DNA from: Pseudoduganella flava
Lineage (GTDB): Bacteria; Pseudomonadota; Gammaproteobacteria; Burkholderiales; Burkholderiaceae_D
Direction of reading: 5' to 3'
Length of the DNA stretch: 64,000 bases
Assembly (NCBI RefSeq): GCF_007830495.1
Contig: NZ_VLKW01000015.1
Coordinates: 1-64,000 of the forward strand
A program made the position numbers and the translations under genes. Numbering within the stretch: the stretch's first letter is position 1; every line of letters starts with the position of its first letter. Shown piece by piece: positions 1-7,966 of the stretch. The notes under the pieces are model-generated. The model was not told the origin of the DNA. It saw nothing but the letters and a program-made list of their open reading frames with translations, and ran no database searches.

Positions 1-120
1 GGAGCCTTGAGCTCCTTGAAGGGTCGTTCGAGACCAGGACGTTGATAGGTCAGGTGTGGAAGTGCAGTAATGCATTAAGCTAACTGATACTAATTGCCCG
101 TACGGCTTGTCCCTATAACC
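1..120 (+). rRNA. 23S ribosomal RNA, 3' end (partial)
   Basis: The window opens inside the last part of a 23S rRNA gene. The conserved 3'-terminal segment with GATAGGTCAGGTGTGGAAGT is visible, and the gene ends near the CTATAACC at about 113-120. Just downstream, CTATAACC and GGTTATAG can pair, as expected for a processing stem. The 3' end position is approximate. The gene reads into a 5S gene on the same strand, so this is the distal part of an rrn operon. Confidence 0.93.
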
Positions 121-222
121 TTGACGGTTATAGCGCAATTAACCCTGATGAGTACCCAACTTTACTTCTTCCGGATTGAGCAGTCACGTTGCCCAACAGG
201 GAACGACACTACGTACAAGTCA

Positions 223-338
223 TGCCTGATGACCATAGCAAGTCGGTCCCACCCCTTCCCATCCCGAACAGGACCGTGAAACGACTTTGCGCCGATGATA
301 GTGCTGCAACCAGTGTGAAAGTAGGTTATCGTCAGGCT
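223..338 (+). rRNA. rrf: 5S ribosomal RNA
   Basis: A 5S rRNA of about 116 nt. It begins TGCCTGATGACC, carries the conserved internal CCCATCCCGAACAGG block, and ends in GTCAGGCT, whose 3' arm pairs with the 5' end (helix I). It lies about 100 nt downstream of the 23S end. Short ORFs across this stretch in either direction are not genes. The ends are set by the terminal helix and may be off by 1-3 nt. Confidence 0.93.
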
Positions 339-352
339 GTTATACCGAAGAG

Positions 353-383
353 AGCCCGCTACGTGATCGTAGCGGGCTTTTTT
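353..383 (+). terminator. rrn operon intrinsic terminator
   Basis: A perfect 10-bp stem (AGCCCGCTAC / GTAGCGGGCT) with a GTGATC loop is followed by a run of T residues. It sits 14 nt after the 5S gene and should end the rRNA transcript. Confidence 0.92.
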
Positions 384-482
384 CATTTCCGCGTCAAAAG
401 TTACTGCAAAATGGGGGCTGACCCCGGTCGGGGAATTGCACATCCGCTATCATTGTACGGATCCCATTTCCCCCTCATCCAC

Positions 483-1055
483 GTGCCACCCATCCCTGTC
501 CAAGAAGCGTTGCAAGCCACCGAACGGCAGCTGAAGGTGTTGATGCTGGAAGGGATGGCTGGCAATCAGGCCGCATACCAGGGTTTTCTGCGTGCGGTGG
601 CGCCCCACCTGCGGGCTTTCCTGCGCCGCCGGATGGGGCGCTGGCCGGACGAGGTCGAAGACCTGGTGCAGGAAGCGCTGCTGGCGATCCATCACCAGCG
701 GCATACCTACGACGTGTCGGCGCCGCTCACATCGTGGGTGTATGCGATCACCCGCTACAAGCTGATAGACTGGCTGCGCCGGCATGCGCGGCAGGATGCG
801 TTCAATGTGCCGCTCGATGAGGAGCACGAATTGTTTGCACCGTCCGATATGGAAGCCGCGGAAGCCCGCCGCGAGCTGGACAACGCCCTGGCCCTGTTGT
901 CCGAGCAACAGCGCTCGGCGATCATGCACACGAAGCTCGACGGCTGGTCGGTACGTGAGACCGCGGCCGCGCTCAGCATCTCCGAAGCCAGCGTCAAGGT
1001 CGCCGTCCATCGCGGCCTGAAGGCGCTTGCCGGCAAATTACGGAACCTGCGATGA
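483..1055 (+). CDS. sigF: ECF RNA polymerase sigma factor (SigF-like, NrsF-associated)
   Basis: A 190-residue extracytoplasmic-function sigma factor. Region 2 spans about residues 55-100 (EVEDLVQEALLAIH, then LTSWVYAITRYKLIDWLRR). Region 4 spans about 130-180 and ends in the helix-turn-helix around SVRETAAALSISEASVKVAV. The reading frame stays open upstream through the 5S gene, so the start must be internal. The GTG at 483 gives the usual N-terminal length, but no clear Shine-Dalgarno site precedes it, and the ATG at 543 would delete about 20 residues. The stop overlaps the start of the anti-sigma gene (ATGA). That partner, a DUF1109/NrsF protein, points to the group that responds to metal or oxidative stress in Caulobacter; this role is inferred by family. 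Confidence 0.88.
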   Translation: MPPIPVQEALQATERQLKVLMLEGMAGNQAAYQGFLRAVAPHLRAFLRRRMGRWPDEVEDLVQEALLAIHHQRHTYDVSAPLTSWVYAITRYKLIDWLRRHARQDAFNVPLDEEHELFAPSDMEAAEARRELDNALALLSEQQRSAIMHTKLDGWSVRETAAALSISEASVKVAVHRGLKALAGKLRNLR

Positions 1056-1687
1056 ATACCGACGATCTGATTGCCACGCTTGCCAAGGACACCGCGATTC
1101 GTCGTCCAGCGCCACTTGCCCTCGCACTGCCGCTTGCGGCCGGTGTCGGGCTCAGCGTGCTGTTTGTCGTGGCCGTGCTGGGTGTCCGCCCTAACCTGGG
1201 CGAGCTGGCCGCGAACGGGTTGTTCTGGCTGAAGTGCGCATTCGTGGGCGCTCTTGCCCTCATCGGTTTCAACGGCGCGCGCATCGCTTCGATTCCAGCT
1301 GCACGCTTCCATACGCTGCCGTGGCTGTTGACGCTGCCAGCGCTGTTGATGGCCGGCGGCGTCATCGCAACGCTGGCCGATGCGGACACGGCCGGCCGGG
1401 CGGCGCAGTTCTGGGGCCGCACGTGGCGCACCTGTCCTTTCCTGATCGCGCTGCTGTCGTTGCCGATCTTCGTGGCGACGCTGTACCGCATGCGCCGCTT
1501 CGCGCCGACGCACCTGCGTCTCGCCGGAGCAATCGCCGGGTTCACGTCCGGCGCGCTGGCTGCGCTGCTCTACTGCCTGCATTGTCCCGAGCTGGCACCC
1601 ACGTTTGTGGCGGTCTGGTACACGCTGGGCATCCTGATCCCCACTGCCATCGGCGCGCTGGCCGGTCCCCGGCTGTTGGCCTGGTAA
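1052..1687 (+). CDS. nrsF: NrsF (DUF1109) family membrane anti-sigma factor
   Basis: A 211-residue protein with a short polar N-terminus (MNTDDLIATLAKDTA) followed by six predicted membrane segments, the layout of the DUF1109/NrsF family. NrsF holds its sigma factor inactive at the inner membrane. In Caulobacter release depends on paired cysteines, and candidate cysteines are visible here in WRTCPF and in LYCLHCPE near residue 170. The gene overlaps the sigma gene by 4 nt, so the two are translationally coupled. An intrinsic terminator overlaps its stop codon. Assigned by topology and by the sigma partner; the inducing signal is unknown. Confidence 0.85.
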   Translation: MNTDDLIATLAKDTAIRRPAPLALALPLAAGVGLSVLFVVAVLGVRPNLGELAANGLFWLKCAFVGALALIGFNGARIASIPAARFHTLPWLLTLPALLMAGGVIATLADADTAGRAAQFWGRTWRTCPFLIALLSLPIFVATLYRMRRFAPTHLRLAGAIAGFTSGALAALLYCLHCPELAPTFVAVWYTLGILIPTAIGALAGPRLLAW

Positions 1688-1704
1688 GCCGGCCAATTTT
1701 TTTT
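1676..1704 (+). terminator. Terminator after the sigma/anti-sigma pair
   Basis: TTGGCC (1676-1681) pairs with GGCCAA (1691-1696), followed directly by eight T residues. The stem includes the end of the nrsF coding sequence. It separates the sigma/anti-sigma operon from the promoter at 1715. The stem is short, hence moderate confidence. Confidence 0.6.
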
Positions 1705-1714
1705 CGATTCCTCT

Positions 1715-1740
1715 GTAACCATTCCGGCCGCGCGAGCGAA
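1715..1740 (+). promoter_or_regulatory. Candidate SigF-type promoter (GTAACC-N16-CGAA)
   Basis: GTAACC at 1715-1720 and CGAA at 1737-1740 are separated by exactly 16 nt. This matches, from memory, the motif described for SigF-dependent promoters in Caulobacter. It lies 60 nt upstream of the ATG at 1800 and just after the terminator of the sigma/anti-sigma operon. I found no such motif upstream of the sigma gene itself. The next two genes are therefore likely targets of the sigma factor. Confidence 0.6.
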
Positions 1741-1799
1741 TACGTGGGTGTTGGCAAGCCAACCCCCGCCGCTACCGGCCTAACTTACAGAGGAACACC

Positions 1800-2093
1800 A
1801 TGAACAAATCGATCGCCGTCGCACTCGCCTGCCTGCTCGCCGCCGTCACCGCCCACGCGGACGACATGATGAAAAAGGACCCGATGCCCATGGAGCCGAA
1901 GATGGAGCCGAAGATGGAGCGGAAGGACGCGATGAAGAAGAAGCCGATGAAGCAGGAGGGAATGAAGCAGGAGGCAATGAAGCACGAGGCAATGAAGCCG
2001 CAGGCAATGCAGGATGGCGCGGCGATGGACGCGATGCCGCACGACGACATGCGCAAGGAAATGCCCGCGCAGCCGGCCGCAACGAACCACTGA
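1800..2093 (+). CDS. Exported methionine/lysine-rich MXKDX-type repeat protein
   Basis: A 97-residue protein with a signal peptide (MNKSIAVALACLLAAVTAHA, cleavage after about residue 20). The mature part is made of short Met/Lys/Glu repeats such as MEPK, MKQE and MKHE, like the 'pentapeptide MXKDX repeat' family. About a fifth of the mature residues are methionine, which together with His, Asp and Glu could bind soft metals; that is inference. The start has an AGAGGAAC ribosome site. The gene follows a candidate SigF-type promoter and is 12 nt from the spondin-domain gene, so the two probably form one operon. Confidence 0.82.
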   Translation: MNKSIAVALACLLAAVTAHADDMMKKDPMPMEPKMEPKMERKDAMKKKPMKQEGMKQEAMKHEAMKPQAMQDGAAMDAMPHDDMRKEMPAQPAATNH

Positions 2094-2105
2094 GCGGAGG
2101 CGATC

Positions 2106-2861
2106 ATGCGCATCACTTCTTCTCTCGCAATCGCCAGCCTGCTGTCCGCCGGCGTGGCCGCCCCGGTACTGGCGCAGGACGTCACCCTGGACAAGGACGG
2201 TGTCGACAGCCGCAGCGGCACGCTGACCGTCACCGTCACGAACCTGACCCACGGCACATGGCTTGCGCCGATCCTCGTGGCCGCGCATCCGGCCGGGTTC
2301 AAGGCGTTCACCGAGGGGCAGCCGGCATCCGTCGCGCTGCAGTCCGTCGCCGAGATCGGCGACATCGGGCCGCTGTCCGAGAGCCTGCCGGCGTCGTCGT
2401 CGGTCGTCCTCAATCCCGCCAATGGCCCGCTGAAACCGGGCGGCACGGCCACGGCCCACATCCAGCGCGGCAAGGGGCGCAACAACGACCGGCTGTCCGT
2501 ATTTGCCATGCTGGTGCCGACAAACGACGGCTTCATCGGCCTGAACGCCATCGAGATTCCGAAGCATCCGGGGACGTACACCTACGCGCTGAACGCCTAC
2601 GATGCGGGAACGGAAGCGAACGACGAAGCGAAGGCGGCGGCGGCTCCGGGGATCGGCCAGCCTGGCATGGGCTTGCCCGCGTTCCTGAACAACGTCGGCA
2701 TTTATCCCGACGCGCCCGGCTTTGCCAATGCGGTCGCCGAAGGGTATGTGCACATCCACCGGGGCATGCTTGGCGGTCCCGCGGGCGGCGACAGCGTGCT
2801 CGACCAGACCACGTATCGCTGGATGAACCCGGTCGTGCGCGTCACGCTCACTGTCCGGTAA
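2106..2861 (+). CDS. Exported spondin-domain protein
   Basis: A 251-residue exported protein. A signal peptide of about 23 residues (ending AAPVLAQ) is followed by a Spondin_N-like beta-sandwich: TLTVTVTNLTHGTWLAPILV near the start, then SVFAMLVPTNDGFIGLNAI and YDAGTEANDE. Bacterial proteins of this type are secreted and of unknown function. The acidic YDAGTEANDE segment resembles the metal-binding loop of the eukaryotic domain. A GCGGAGG ribosome site precedes the ATG. It is the second gene of the candidate SigF target operon and ends at a bidirectional terminator. Confidence 0.83.
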   Translation: MRITSSLAIASLLSAGVAAPVLAQDVTLDKDGVDSRSGTLTVTVTNLTHGTWLAPILVAAHPAGFKAFTEGQPASVALQSVAEIGDIGPLSESLPASSSVVLNPANGPLKPGGTATAHIQRGKGRNNDRLSVFAMLVPTNDGFIGLNAIEIPKHPGTYTYALNAYDAGTEANDEAKAAAAPGIGQPGMGLPAFLNNVGIYPDAPGFANAVAEGYVHIHRGMLGGPAGGDSVLDQTTYRWMNPVVRVTLTVR

Positions 2862-2863
2862 AA

Positions 2864-2892
2864 AAAATGGCCCGCACTCGGCGGGCCATTTT
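2864..2892. terminator. Bidirectional terminator between convergent genes
   Basis: A 12-bp perfect stem, AAAATGGCCCGC (2864-2875) and GCGGGCCATTTT (2881-2892), with an A tract on one side and a T tract on the other. It can serve both the spondin-domain gene on the plus strand and the pagL-like gene on the minus strand. Confidence 0.88.
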
Positions 2893-2910
2893 CATTCTTG
2901 CGTTGCGTGC

Positions 2911-3459
2911 TTAGAAGCGGTACGCCAGCTTGATCACGCCGTAATCGACGCCGCTGTTCGGCTTCTTGATGCCGCCGTTCGAGAAGTGCTGCATCTTCAG
3001 CGCCACTTCCCAGTTCTTGTTGAACACATAGCCGACGCCGATATGGTCGCCGAACTGGAACGCCGTCGACAGGCCGTCGTCGTTGTTGTCGTAGTGGTGG
3101 GACAGCACGTGGGCGCCGATGCCGATCTCGCCGTACAGGCCCAGCTTGTTCTTGTTCTCCCAGCGCAGCACCGGCGTGAAGCCGATGTCGACGATGTGCG
3201 ATTTATCGCCTGGAACGTTGCGGGTCTGGCGCAGTTCCCAGCCGCCGATGCTGGCGTCCCAGTAACCCGTCAGGTGCGTGCTGCCGGAGTCGAACCAGCT
3301 CCAGTTGGGGTTCCAGTCCTTGGTGGCGCCGAGGCGCACCATGCGGACTTTCGATCCGGTGGCGAATTCGCCGTACACGCCATCGATCATCTGGCCATCG
3401 GCCGCGAATGCGGCATTGGCCGCCATCAGTGCGGCTACGGCCGCGAGCATTTTTTTCAT
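2911..3459 (-). CDS. pagL: PagL-like lipid A 3-O-deacylase (acyloxyacyl hydrolase)
   Basis: A 182-residue outer-membrane protein. A signal peptide (MKKMLAAVAALMAANAAFA) precedes an eight-strand beta-barrel pattern ending in the typical C-terminal aromatic LAYRF. The PagL signature is clear: His158 and Ser160 in MQHFSNGG, then KKPNSGVD. The enzyme removes the 3-O acyl chain of lipid A. In the Pseudomonas enzyme the third catalytic residue is Glu, 12 positions after the Ser; here that position is Asp172, a conservative change. The gene stands alone, convergent with the spondin gene. Confidence 0.85.
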   Translation of the reverse strand: MKKMLAAVAALMAANAAFAADGQMIDGVYGEFATGSKVRMVRLGATKDWNPNWSWFDSGSTHLTGYWDASIGGWELRQTRNVPGDKSHIVDIGFTPVLRWENKNKLGLYGEIGIGAHVLSHHYDNNDDGLSTAFQFGDHIGVGYVFNKNWEVALKMQHFSNGGIKKPNSGVDYGVIKLAYRF

Positions 3460-3597
3460 TGGTTTATTCTCTCAAGTGACATGCTGTATGCGTAACGATA
3501 CGGCAATCCGGTTATTGTAACGGTCCTGGCAAAATTCGGCTGGCGGCTAGCGAAAGCTTGAAAGCCGGACAATACTTCTCGAACGGAGCGTAAAAAG

Positions 3598-4512
3598 GTG
3601 CCATTCTTCTCGAAAATCGCATTCCTCGGTATCGGCCTGATGGGGGACCCGATGGTCCACCGCCTGCTCGCCGCCGGTTTTCCCGTCACCGCATGGAACC
3701 GCACCGTCAGCAAGGCGGAACCCCTCGCCGGCGCCGGCGCCATCGTCGCGCCGCTGCTGGCGGACGCGGTACGCGACGCGGACATCGTCATCACGATGCT
3801 GGAATCCGGCAGCGTGGTCGGTGCCGTCCTCGATGCGGCGCTGCCGGCGTTGCGGCCTGGCGCGCTGTGGATCGACATGAGCTCGACGCGGCAGGATGAA
3901 GCGCAGTCCTTCCACGCGCGGCTGCAGGCAGTGGGGTCCCGCTTCGTCGACGCACCCGTCTCCGGTGGCGTCGGTGGGGCGCGGGACGGCACGCTGGCCA
4001 TCATGGCGGGAGGCAGTGAAGCGGACGTGGAGGCTGCGCGCCCCGTGTTCGAAGCGATGGGGCGCGTCACCCGCGTGGGGCTGGCGGGCGCGGGGCAGGT
4101 CGCGAAGCTGTGCAACCAGCTGATCGTCGGCGGGACATTGAACATCGTCGCCGAGGCGTTGCTGCTGGCCCAGGCGGCCGGTGCGGATCCTGCCGCGGTG
4201 CGCGCCGCCATTCGCGGCGGGTTTGCCGAGAGCCGCATCCTGGACGTGCATGGCCAGCGCATGCTCGAGCGAAATTTCGTCGCCGGCGGCCAGGTCACGA
4301 CGCAGTTGAAGGACATGCACAACATTCTCGCCGCCGCGGCGGCGGCCGGCGTCGCGCTGCCCGTCACGAGCCTCGTGACGGAGCGTTACGAATCGATCCG
4401 CGGCGTCTACCCGCACGCGGACCACTCGGCCGCGCTGCTGGCGCTCGAGCGGTTGAACCCGGGCCAGCGCGTCGGCGACGCGCCCGACCGGCTGGAGGCT
4501 GATTTACCGTAG
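3598..4512 (+). CDS. NAD(P)-dependent beta-hydroxyacid dehydrogenase (GarR / 3-hydroxyisobutyrate type)
   Basis: A 304-residue cytosolic oxidoreductase. The N-terminal Rossmann fold has FLGIGLMGDPM (glycine-rich NAD(P) loop), followed by VTAWNRT and the substrate motif DAPVSGGVGGARDGTLAIM. The catalytic lysine of the family lies in GQVAKLCNQ. It would oxidise a beta-hydroxyacid (3-hydroxyisobutyrate, tartronate semialdehyde or a relative); the substrate cannot be read from the sequence. The start is the GTG at 3598, preceded by GGAGCGTAAAAAG. Its 3' end overlaps the convergent amidohydrolase gene by 9 nt. Confidence 0.87.
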   Translation: MPFFSKIAFLGIGLMGDPMVHRLLAAGFPVTAWNRTVSKAEPLAGAGAIVAPLLADAVRDADIVITMLESGSVVGAVLDAALPALRPGALWIDMSSTRQDEAQSFHARLQAVGSRFVDAPVSGGVGGARDGTLAIMAGGSEADVEAARPVFEAMGRVTRVGLAGAGQVAKLCNQLIVGGTLNIVAEALLLAQAAGADPAAVRAAIRGGFAESRILDVHGQRMLERNFVAGGQVTTQLKDMHNILAAAAAAGVALPVTSLVTERYESIRGVYPHADHSAALLALERLNPGQRVGDAPDRLEADLP

Positions 4513-5697
4513 CGGCAGCGCCGTCTCCACCAGGCGCACCCAGAAGCTGGCGCCGACCGGCAGCAGATTGTCGTTGAAGTCGTAGCTGCCGTTGTGCAGC
4601 ACGCAGGGGCCGAGGCCGTGGCCTCCCGTGCGGTGGTCGCCGTCGCCATTGCCGATGAAGATGTAGCAGCCCGGCTTTTGCTGCAGGAAGAATGCGAAAT
4701 CCTCGGCGCCCATCGTCGGCTCGACGTTGGCATCCACCTTGTCCGCGCCGACAACGGCCTTCATCACCTCGACGGCGAACTGCGTTTCCTTCTCGTGGTT
4801 CACCAGCGGCGGGTAGTTGCGCTTGAACTGGAAATCCACCTCGGCATCGAAGCCCGCGGCAATGCCGTCGGCCAGTGCCTTCATCCTGCGCTCGAACAGG
4901 TCCAGCACCGGCGTCGTGAACGTACGCACGGTGCCCACCAGCTCCGCCGTGTCGGGGATGACATTGGTGGCGCTGCCCGCATGGATCTGCGTGATCGACA
5001 GCACGGCGGTATCGAGCGGACTCTTGTTGCGGGTGATGATCGTCTGCCAGGCCTGGGCGATCTGCACCGCCACCATCACCGGGTCGATGCCCTTGTGCGG
5101 CTGCGCCGCGTGCGCGCCTTTACCCTTCACCGTCACGTGGAATTCGTTCGACGACGCCATCATCGGCCCCGTGCACACATTCATCGTGCCGGCCGCATAG
5201 CCGGGCCAGTTGTGCATGCCGTAGATGGCTTCCATCGGGAAGCGTTCGAACAGCCCGTCCTCGATCATCTTGCGGGCGCCCGCGCCACCTTCCTCGGCGG
5301 GCTGGAACACGAGGTAGACGGTGCCGTCGAAATCGCGCTGGCGCGCCAGGTGGTAGGCGGCGCCCAGCAGCATCGCCGTATGGCCGTCGTGGCCGCACGC
5401 GTGCATCTTGCCGGGATGGCGGGAAGCATGGGGGAAGGTGTTCACCTCCTGCATCGGCAGCGCGTCCATGTCGGCGCGCAGGCCGATCGCCCGGTTCGAC
5501 GTGCCGTTCCTGATGATACCGACGACGCCCGTGACGCCCAGCCCGCGCACGACGGGAATGCCCCATTCGGTGAGCTTGGCGGCAACCACGTCGGACGTGC
5601 GCACTTCCTCGTAACTGAGTTCCGGGTGCGCGTGCAGGTCGCGCCGGATTTGCTGCAGCTCGGATTGAAACGAAATGATCGGTTCGACAAGTTTCAT
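4504..5697 (-). CDS. M20 family amidohydrolase (hippurate hydrolase / aminoacylase type)
   Basis: A 397-residue metallopeptidase-like amidohydrolase of the M20D group, which hydrolyses N-acyl or N-aroyl amino acids. Visible landmarks are LRADMDALPMQE, HACGHDGHTAMLLGAA (metal ligands), FQPAEEGGAGA, an internal dimerisation domain containing VKGKGAHAA, and TMGAEDFAFF near the C-terminus. The ATG at 5697 has GGAGAGCCAG just upstream, so I prefer it to a start nine codons earlier. No signal peptide is visible, so it is probably cytosolic. The acyl group removed is not predictable. Confidence 0.88.
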   Translation of the reverse strand: MKLVEPIISFQSELQQIRRDLHAHPELSYEEVRTSDVVAAKLTEWGIPVVRGLGVTGVVGIIRNGTSNRAIGLRADMDALPMQEVNTFPHASRHPGKMHACGHDGHTAMLLGAAYHLARQRDFDGTVYLVFQPAEEGGAGARKMIEDGLFERFPMEAIYGMHNWPGYAAGTMNVCTGPMMASSNEFHVTVKGKGAHAAQPHKGIDPVMVAVQIAQAWQTIITRNKSPLDTAVLSITQIHAGSATNVIPDTAELVGTVRTFTTPVLDLFERRMKALADGIAAGFDAEVDFQFKRNYPPLVNHEKETQFAVEVMKAVVGADKVDANVEPTMGAEDFAFFLQQKPGCYIFIGNGDGDHRTGGHGLGPCVLHNGSYDFNDNLLPVGASFWVRLVETALPLR

Positions 5698-5881
5698 CTG
5701 GCTCTCCAGTGTGTTCCGCGGCAAGCCCCGGTCGGGTTGCCGCCTTTCGGGCCCGGGCCCGCTGCGCCAGTAAGCGACGTGTCATTGTAGCCTTTGTAAC
5801 CCCCGCCAGGCCACCCCGAGCCAGCCCGGCCCAGATCGTTTACGATAGTGGTTTGCCCTCAATCGCTAACGCCTCCATCCC

Positions 5882-7957
5882 ATGAGTACCACCCAGGTCC
5901 GTGCCGCCTGCCCGCACGATTGCCCCGATACCTGCGCCATCCTCGTCACCGTCGAAGACGGCGTCGCCACCGAGATCAAGGGCGATCCCGATCACCCCAC
6001 TACCGCCGGCGTGCTGTGCACGAAGGTGTCGCGCTATGCCGAGCGCACCTATTCGCCCGACCGCCTGCTGTATCCGATGCGGCGCGTCGGCCGCAAGGGA
6101 GAAGGGAAGTTCGAGCGGATCAGCTGGGACGAAGCGCTCGACGCGATCTCCGCACGGCTGAAGCCCCTGGCCGCGACGGCGCCCGAAGCGATCCTGCCCT
6201 ACAGCTATTGCGGCACGATGGGCCTCGTGCAGGGCGAGTCGATGTCTTCGCGCTTCTTCAACAAGATCGGCGCGTCGCTGCTGGACCGCACGATCTGCGC
6301 GATGGCCGGCGCCACCGGCTACAAATACACGATCGGCGGCTCGATCGGCACGGACCTGGAACAGTTCCAGAACGCCAAGGTGATCCTGATCTGGGGCGGC
6401 AACCCGATCGCATCGAACCTGCATTTCTGGATGCGCGCGCAGGAAGCCAAGCGGCGCGGCGCGAAGCTCGTGGCGATCGATCCCTATCGCTCGCTGACGG
6501 CCGAGAAATGCCATCAGCACATCGCGCTGATGCCGGGCACGGACGCCGCGCTGGCACTGGGCATGATGCACGTGCTGATCGCGGAAAACCTGATCGACGA
6601 GGACTACGTCAGCCAGTACACGCTCGGCTATGCGCAGCTGAAGGAGCGCGTGGCCGAATGGACACCCGCGCGCACGGCGCAGACCTGCGGCATCACGGAA
6701 CAGGAAGTGCTGGACCTGGCGCGCCTGTACGGCCAGACGGCGCAGGCCGGCGAGCCGGTGGCGATCCGCGTCAACTACGGCGTGCAGCGGGTGCGCGGCG
6801 GCGGCATGGCTGTGCGCAATATCGCCTGCCTGCCGGCGCTGGTGGGCGCGTGGCGGCATGCGGCCGGCGGCGTGCAGCTGTCGGCATCCGGTTCCTTCCC
6901 CACCAACAAGCCCGCGCTGCAGCGTCCGGACCTGCTGAAAAAGCTGCCCCGCACGATCAATATGGTGACGATCGGCGACGACCTGCTGCGCCCCGCGTCG
7001 GAGTCGTTCGGACCGCGCATCGACGCCGTCATCGTCTACAACTCCAATCCGCTGGCCGTCGCCCCCGACTCGGCCAAGGTGCAGCAAGGCTTCGCGCGCG
7101 AAGACCTGTTCACCGTGGTGCTGGAACACTTCCAGACCGACACGGTCGACTACGCGGACATCGTGCTCCCCGCAACGACGCAGCTGGAACATACGGACGC
7201 CCACCTGGCCTATGGCCACCTGTACATGATGGCCAATAACGCGGCGATCGCGCCGATGGGCGAAGCGAAGCCGAACACGGAGATCTTCCGCCTGCTGGCT
7301 GCCCGCATGGGGTTCGACGACGCATGCTTCCAGGAGAGCGACGACGAGCTGGCGGCACAGGCCTTCCGAAAAGATGACGCAAGATCTATACATTTTGACT
7401 GGGAATCGCTGAAGAAGAAGGGCTGGCAAAAGCTGAACATGCCGGATGCACCATTTGCCTATGGCAAATTCCCCACACCTTCAGGCAAATGCGAGTTTTT
7501 TTCGAGCAGCATGGAAGCGGATGGCCTGGACCCCCTGCCGGCCTACATCGAGAACTACGAATCTGCGGCATCTTCCCCCGATCTCGCAGCAAAATACCCG
7601 CTTGCGATGATATCTCCGCCGGCGCGGAACTTCCTGAACTCCACCTTTGTCAATGTGCAAAGCCTGCGTGGAACGGAGGGCGAGCCACACCTCGACATCC
7701 ATCCTGACGATGCGGCAACACGTGGTGTCAACCACGGCGATATGGTGCGCATCTTCAACGATCGTGGCTCGTTCGTATCCAAGGCACGGGTGACGGACAA
7801 GGCCCGCAAAGGTCTCGTCGTGGGCCTGTCGATCTGGTGGAAGAAGCTTGCCGGCGATGGCAAGAACGCCAATGAGGTCACCAGCCAGCGGCTGACCGAC
7901 ATGGGCCGTGCGCCGACTTTTTACGATACACTCGTACAGGTTGAACGTGTCTCATGA
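5882..7957 (+). CDS. Molybdopterin-dependent oxidoreductase (formate dehydrogenase / DMSO reductase superfamily)
   Basis: A 691-residue enzyme. The N-terminus carries a CPHDCPDTC cysteine cluster completed by GVLC at about residue 45, which binds a 4Fe-4S cluster. The molybdopterin domains follow (ISWDEALDAI, IWGGNPIASN, VVLEHFQTDTVDYADIVLPA) and a C-terminal dinucleotide-binding domain (GDMVRIFNDRGSF). No twin-arginine signal is seen, so it is likely cytoplasmic. Substrate and partner subunits are not evident: no adjacent iron-sulfur or membrane subunit exists. It is 9 nt upstream of the lipoprotein peptidase gene, so the two may share a transcript. Confidence 0.87.
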   Translation: MSTTQVRAACPHDCPDTCAILVTVEDGVATEIKGDPDHPTTAGVLCTKVSRYAERTYSPDRLLYPMRRVGRKGEGKFERISWDEALDAISARLKPLAATAPEAILPYSYCGTMGLVQGESMSSRFFNKIGASLLDRTICAMAGATGYKYTIGGSIGTDLEQFQNAKVILIWGGNPIASNLHFWMRAQEAKRRGAKLVAIDPYRSLTAEKCHQHIALMPGTDAALALGMMHVLIAENLIDEDYVSQYTLGYAQLKERVAEWTPARTAQTCGITEQEVLDLARLYGQTAQAGEPVAIRVNYGVQRVRGGGMAVRNIACLPALVGAWRHAAGGVQLSASGSFPTNKPALQRPDLLKKLPRTINMVTIGDDLLRPASESFGPRIDAVIVYNSNPLAVAPDSAKVQQGFAREDLFTVVLEHFQTDTVDYADIVLPATTQLEHTDAHLAYGHLYMMANNAAIAPMGEAKPNTEIFRLLAARMGFDDACFQESDDELAAQAFRKDDARSIHFDWESLKKKGWQKLNMPDAPFAYGKFPTPSGKCEFFSSSMEADGLDPLPAYIENYESAASSPDLAAKYPLAMISPPARNFLNSTFVNVQSLRGTEGEPHLDIHPDDAATRGVNHGDMVRIFNDRGSFVSKARVTDKARKGLVVGLSIWWKKLAGDGKNANEVTSQRLTDMGRAPTFYDTLVQVERVS

Positions 7958-7966
7958 GTAGGAAGC

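Noticed and set aside
189-482. N-terminal extension of the sigma factor frame through the 5S rRNA gene
   Set aside because: It would translate a structural RNA and its terminator; the conserved sigma factor sequence starts near 483-543.
4594-5790. 398-codon plus-strand open frame opposite the M20 amidohydrolase
   Set aside because: The minus-strand product has clear metal-site motifs; the plus frame has none.
5840-7429. 529-codon minus-strand frame opposite the molybdopterin oxidoreductase
   Set aside because: Shadow frame; the plus strand encodes the iron-sulfur and cofactor motifs.
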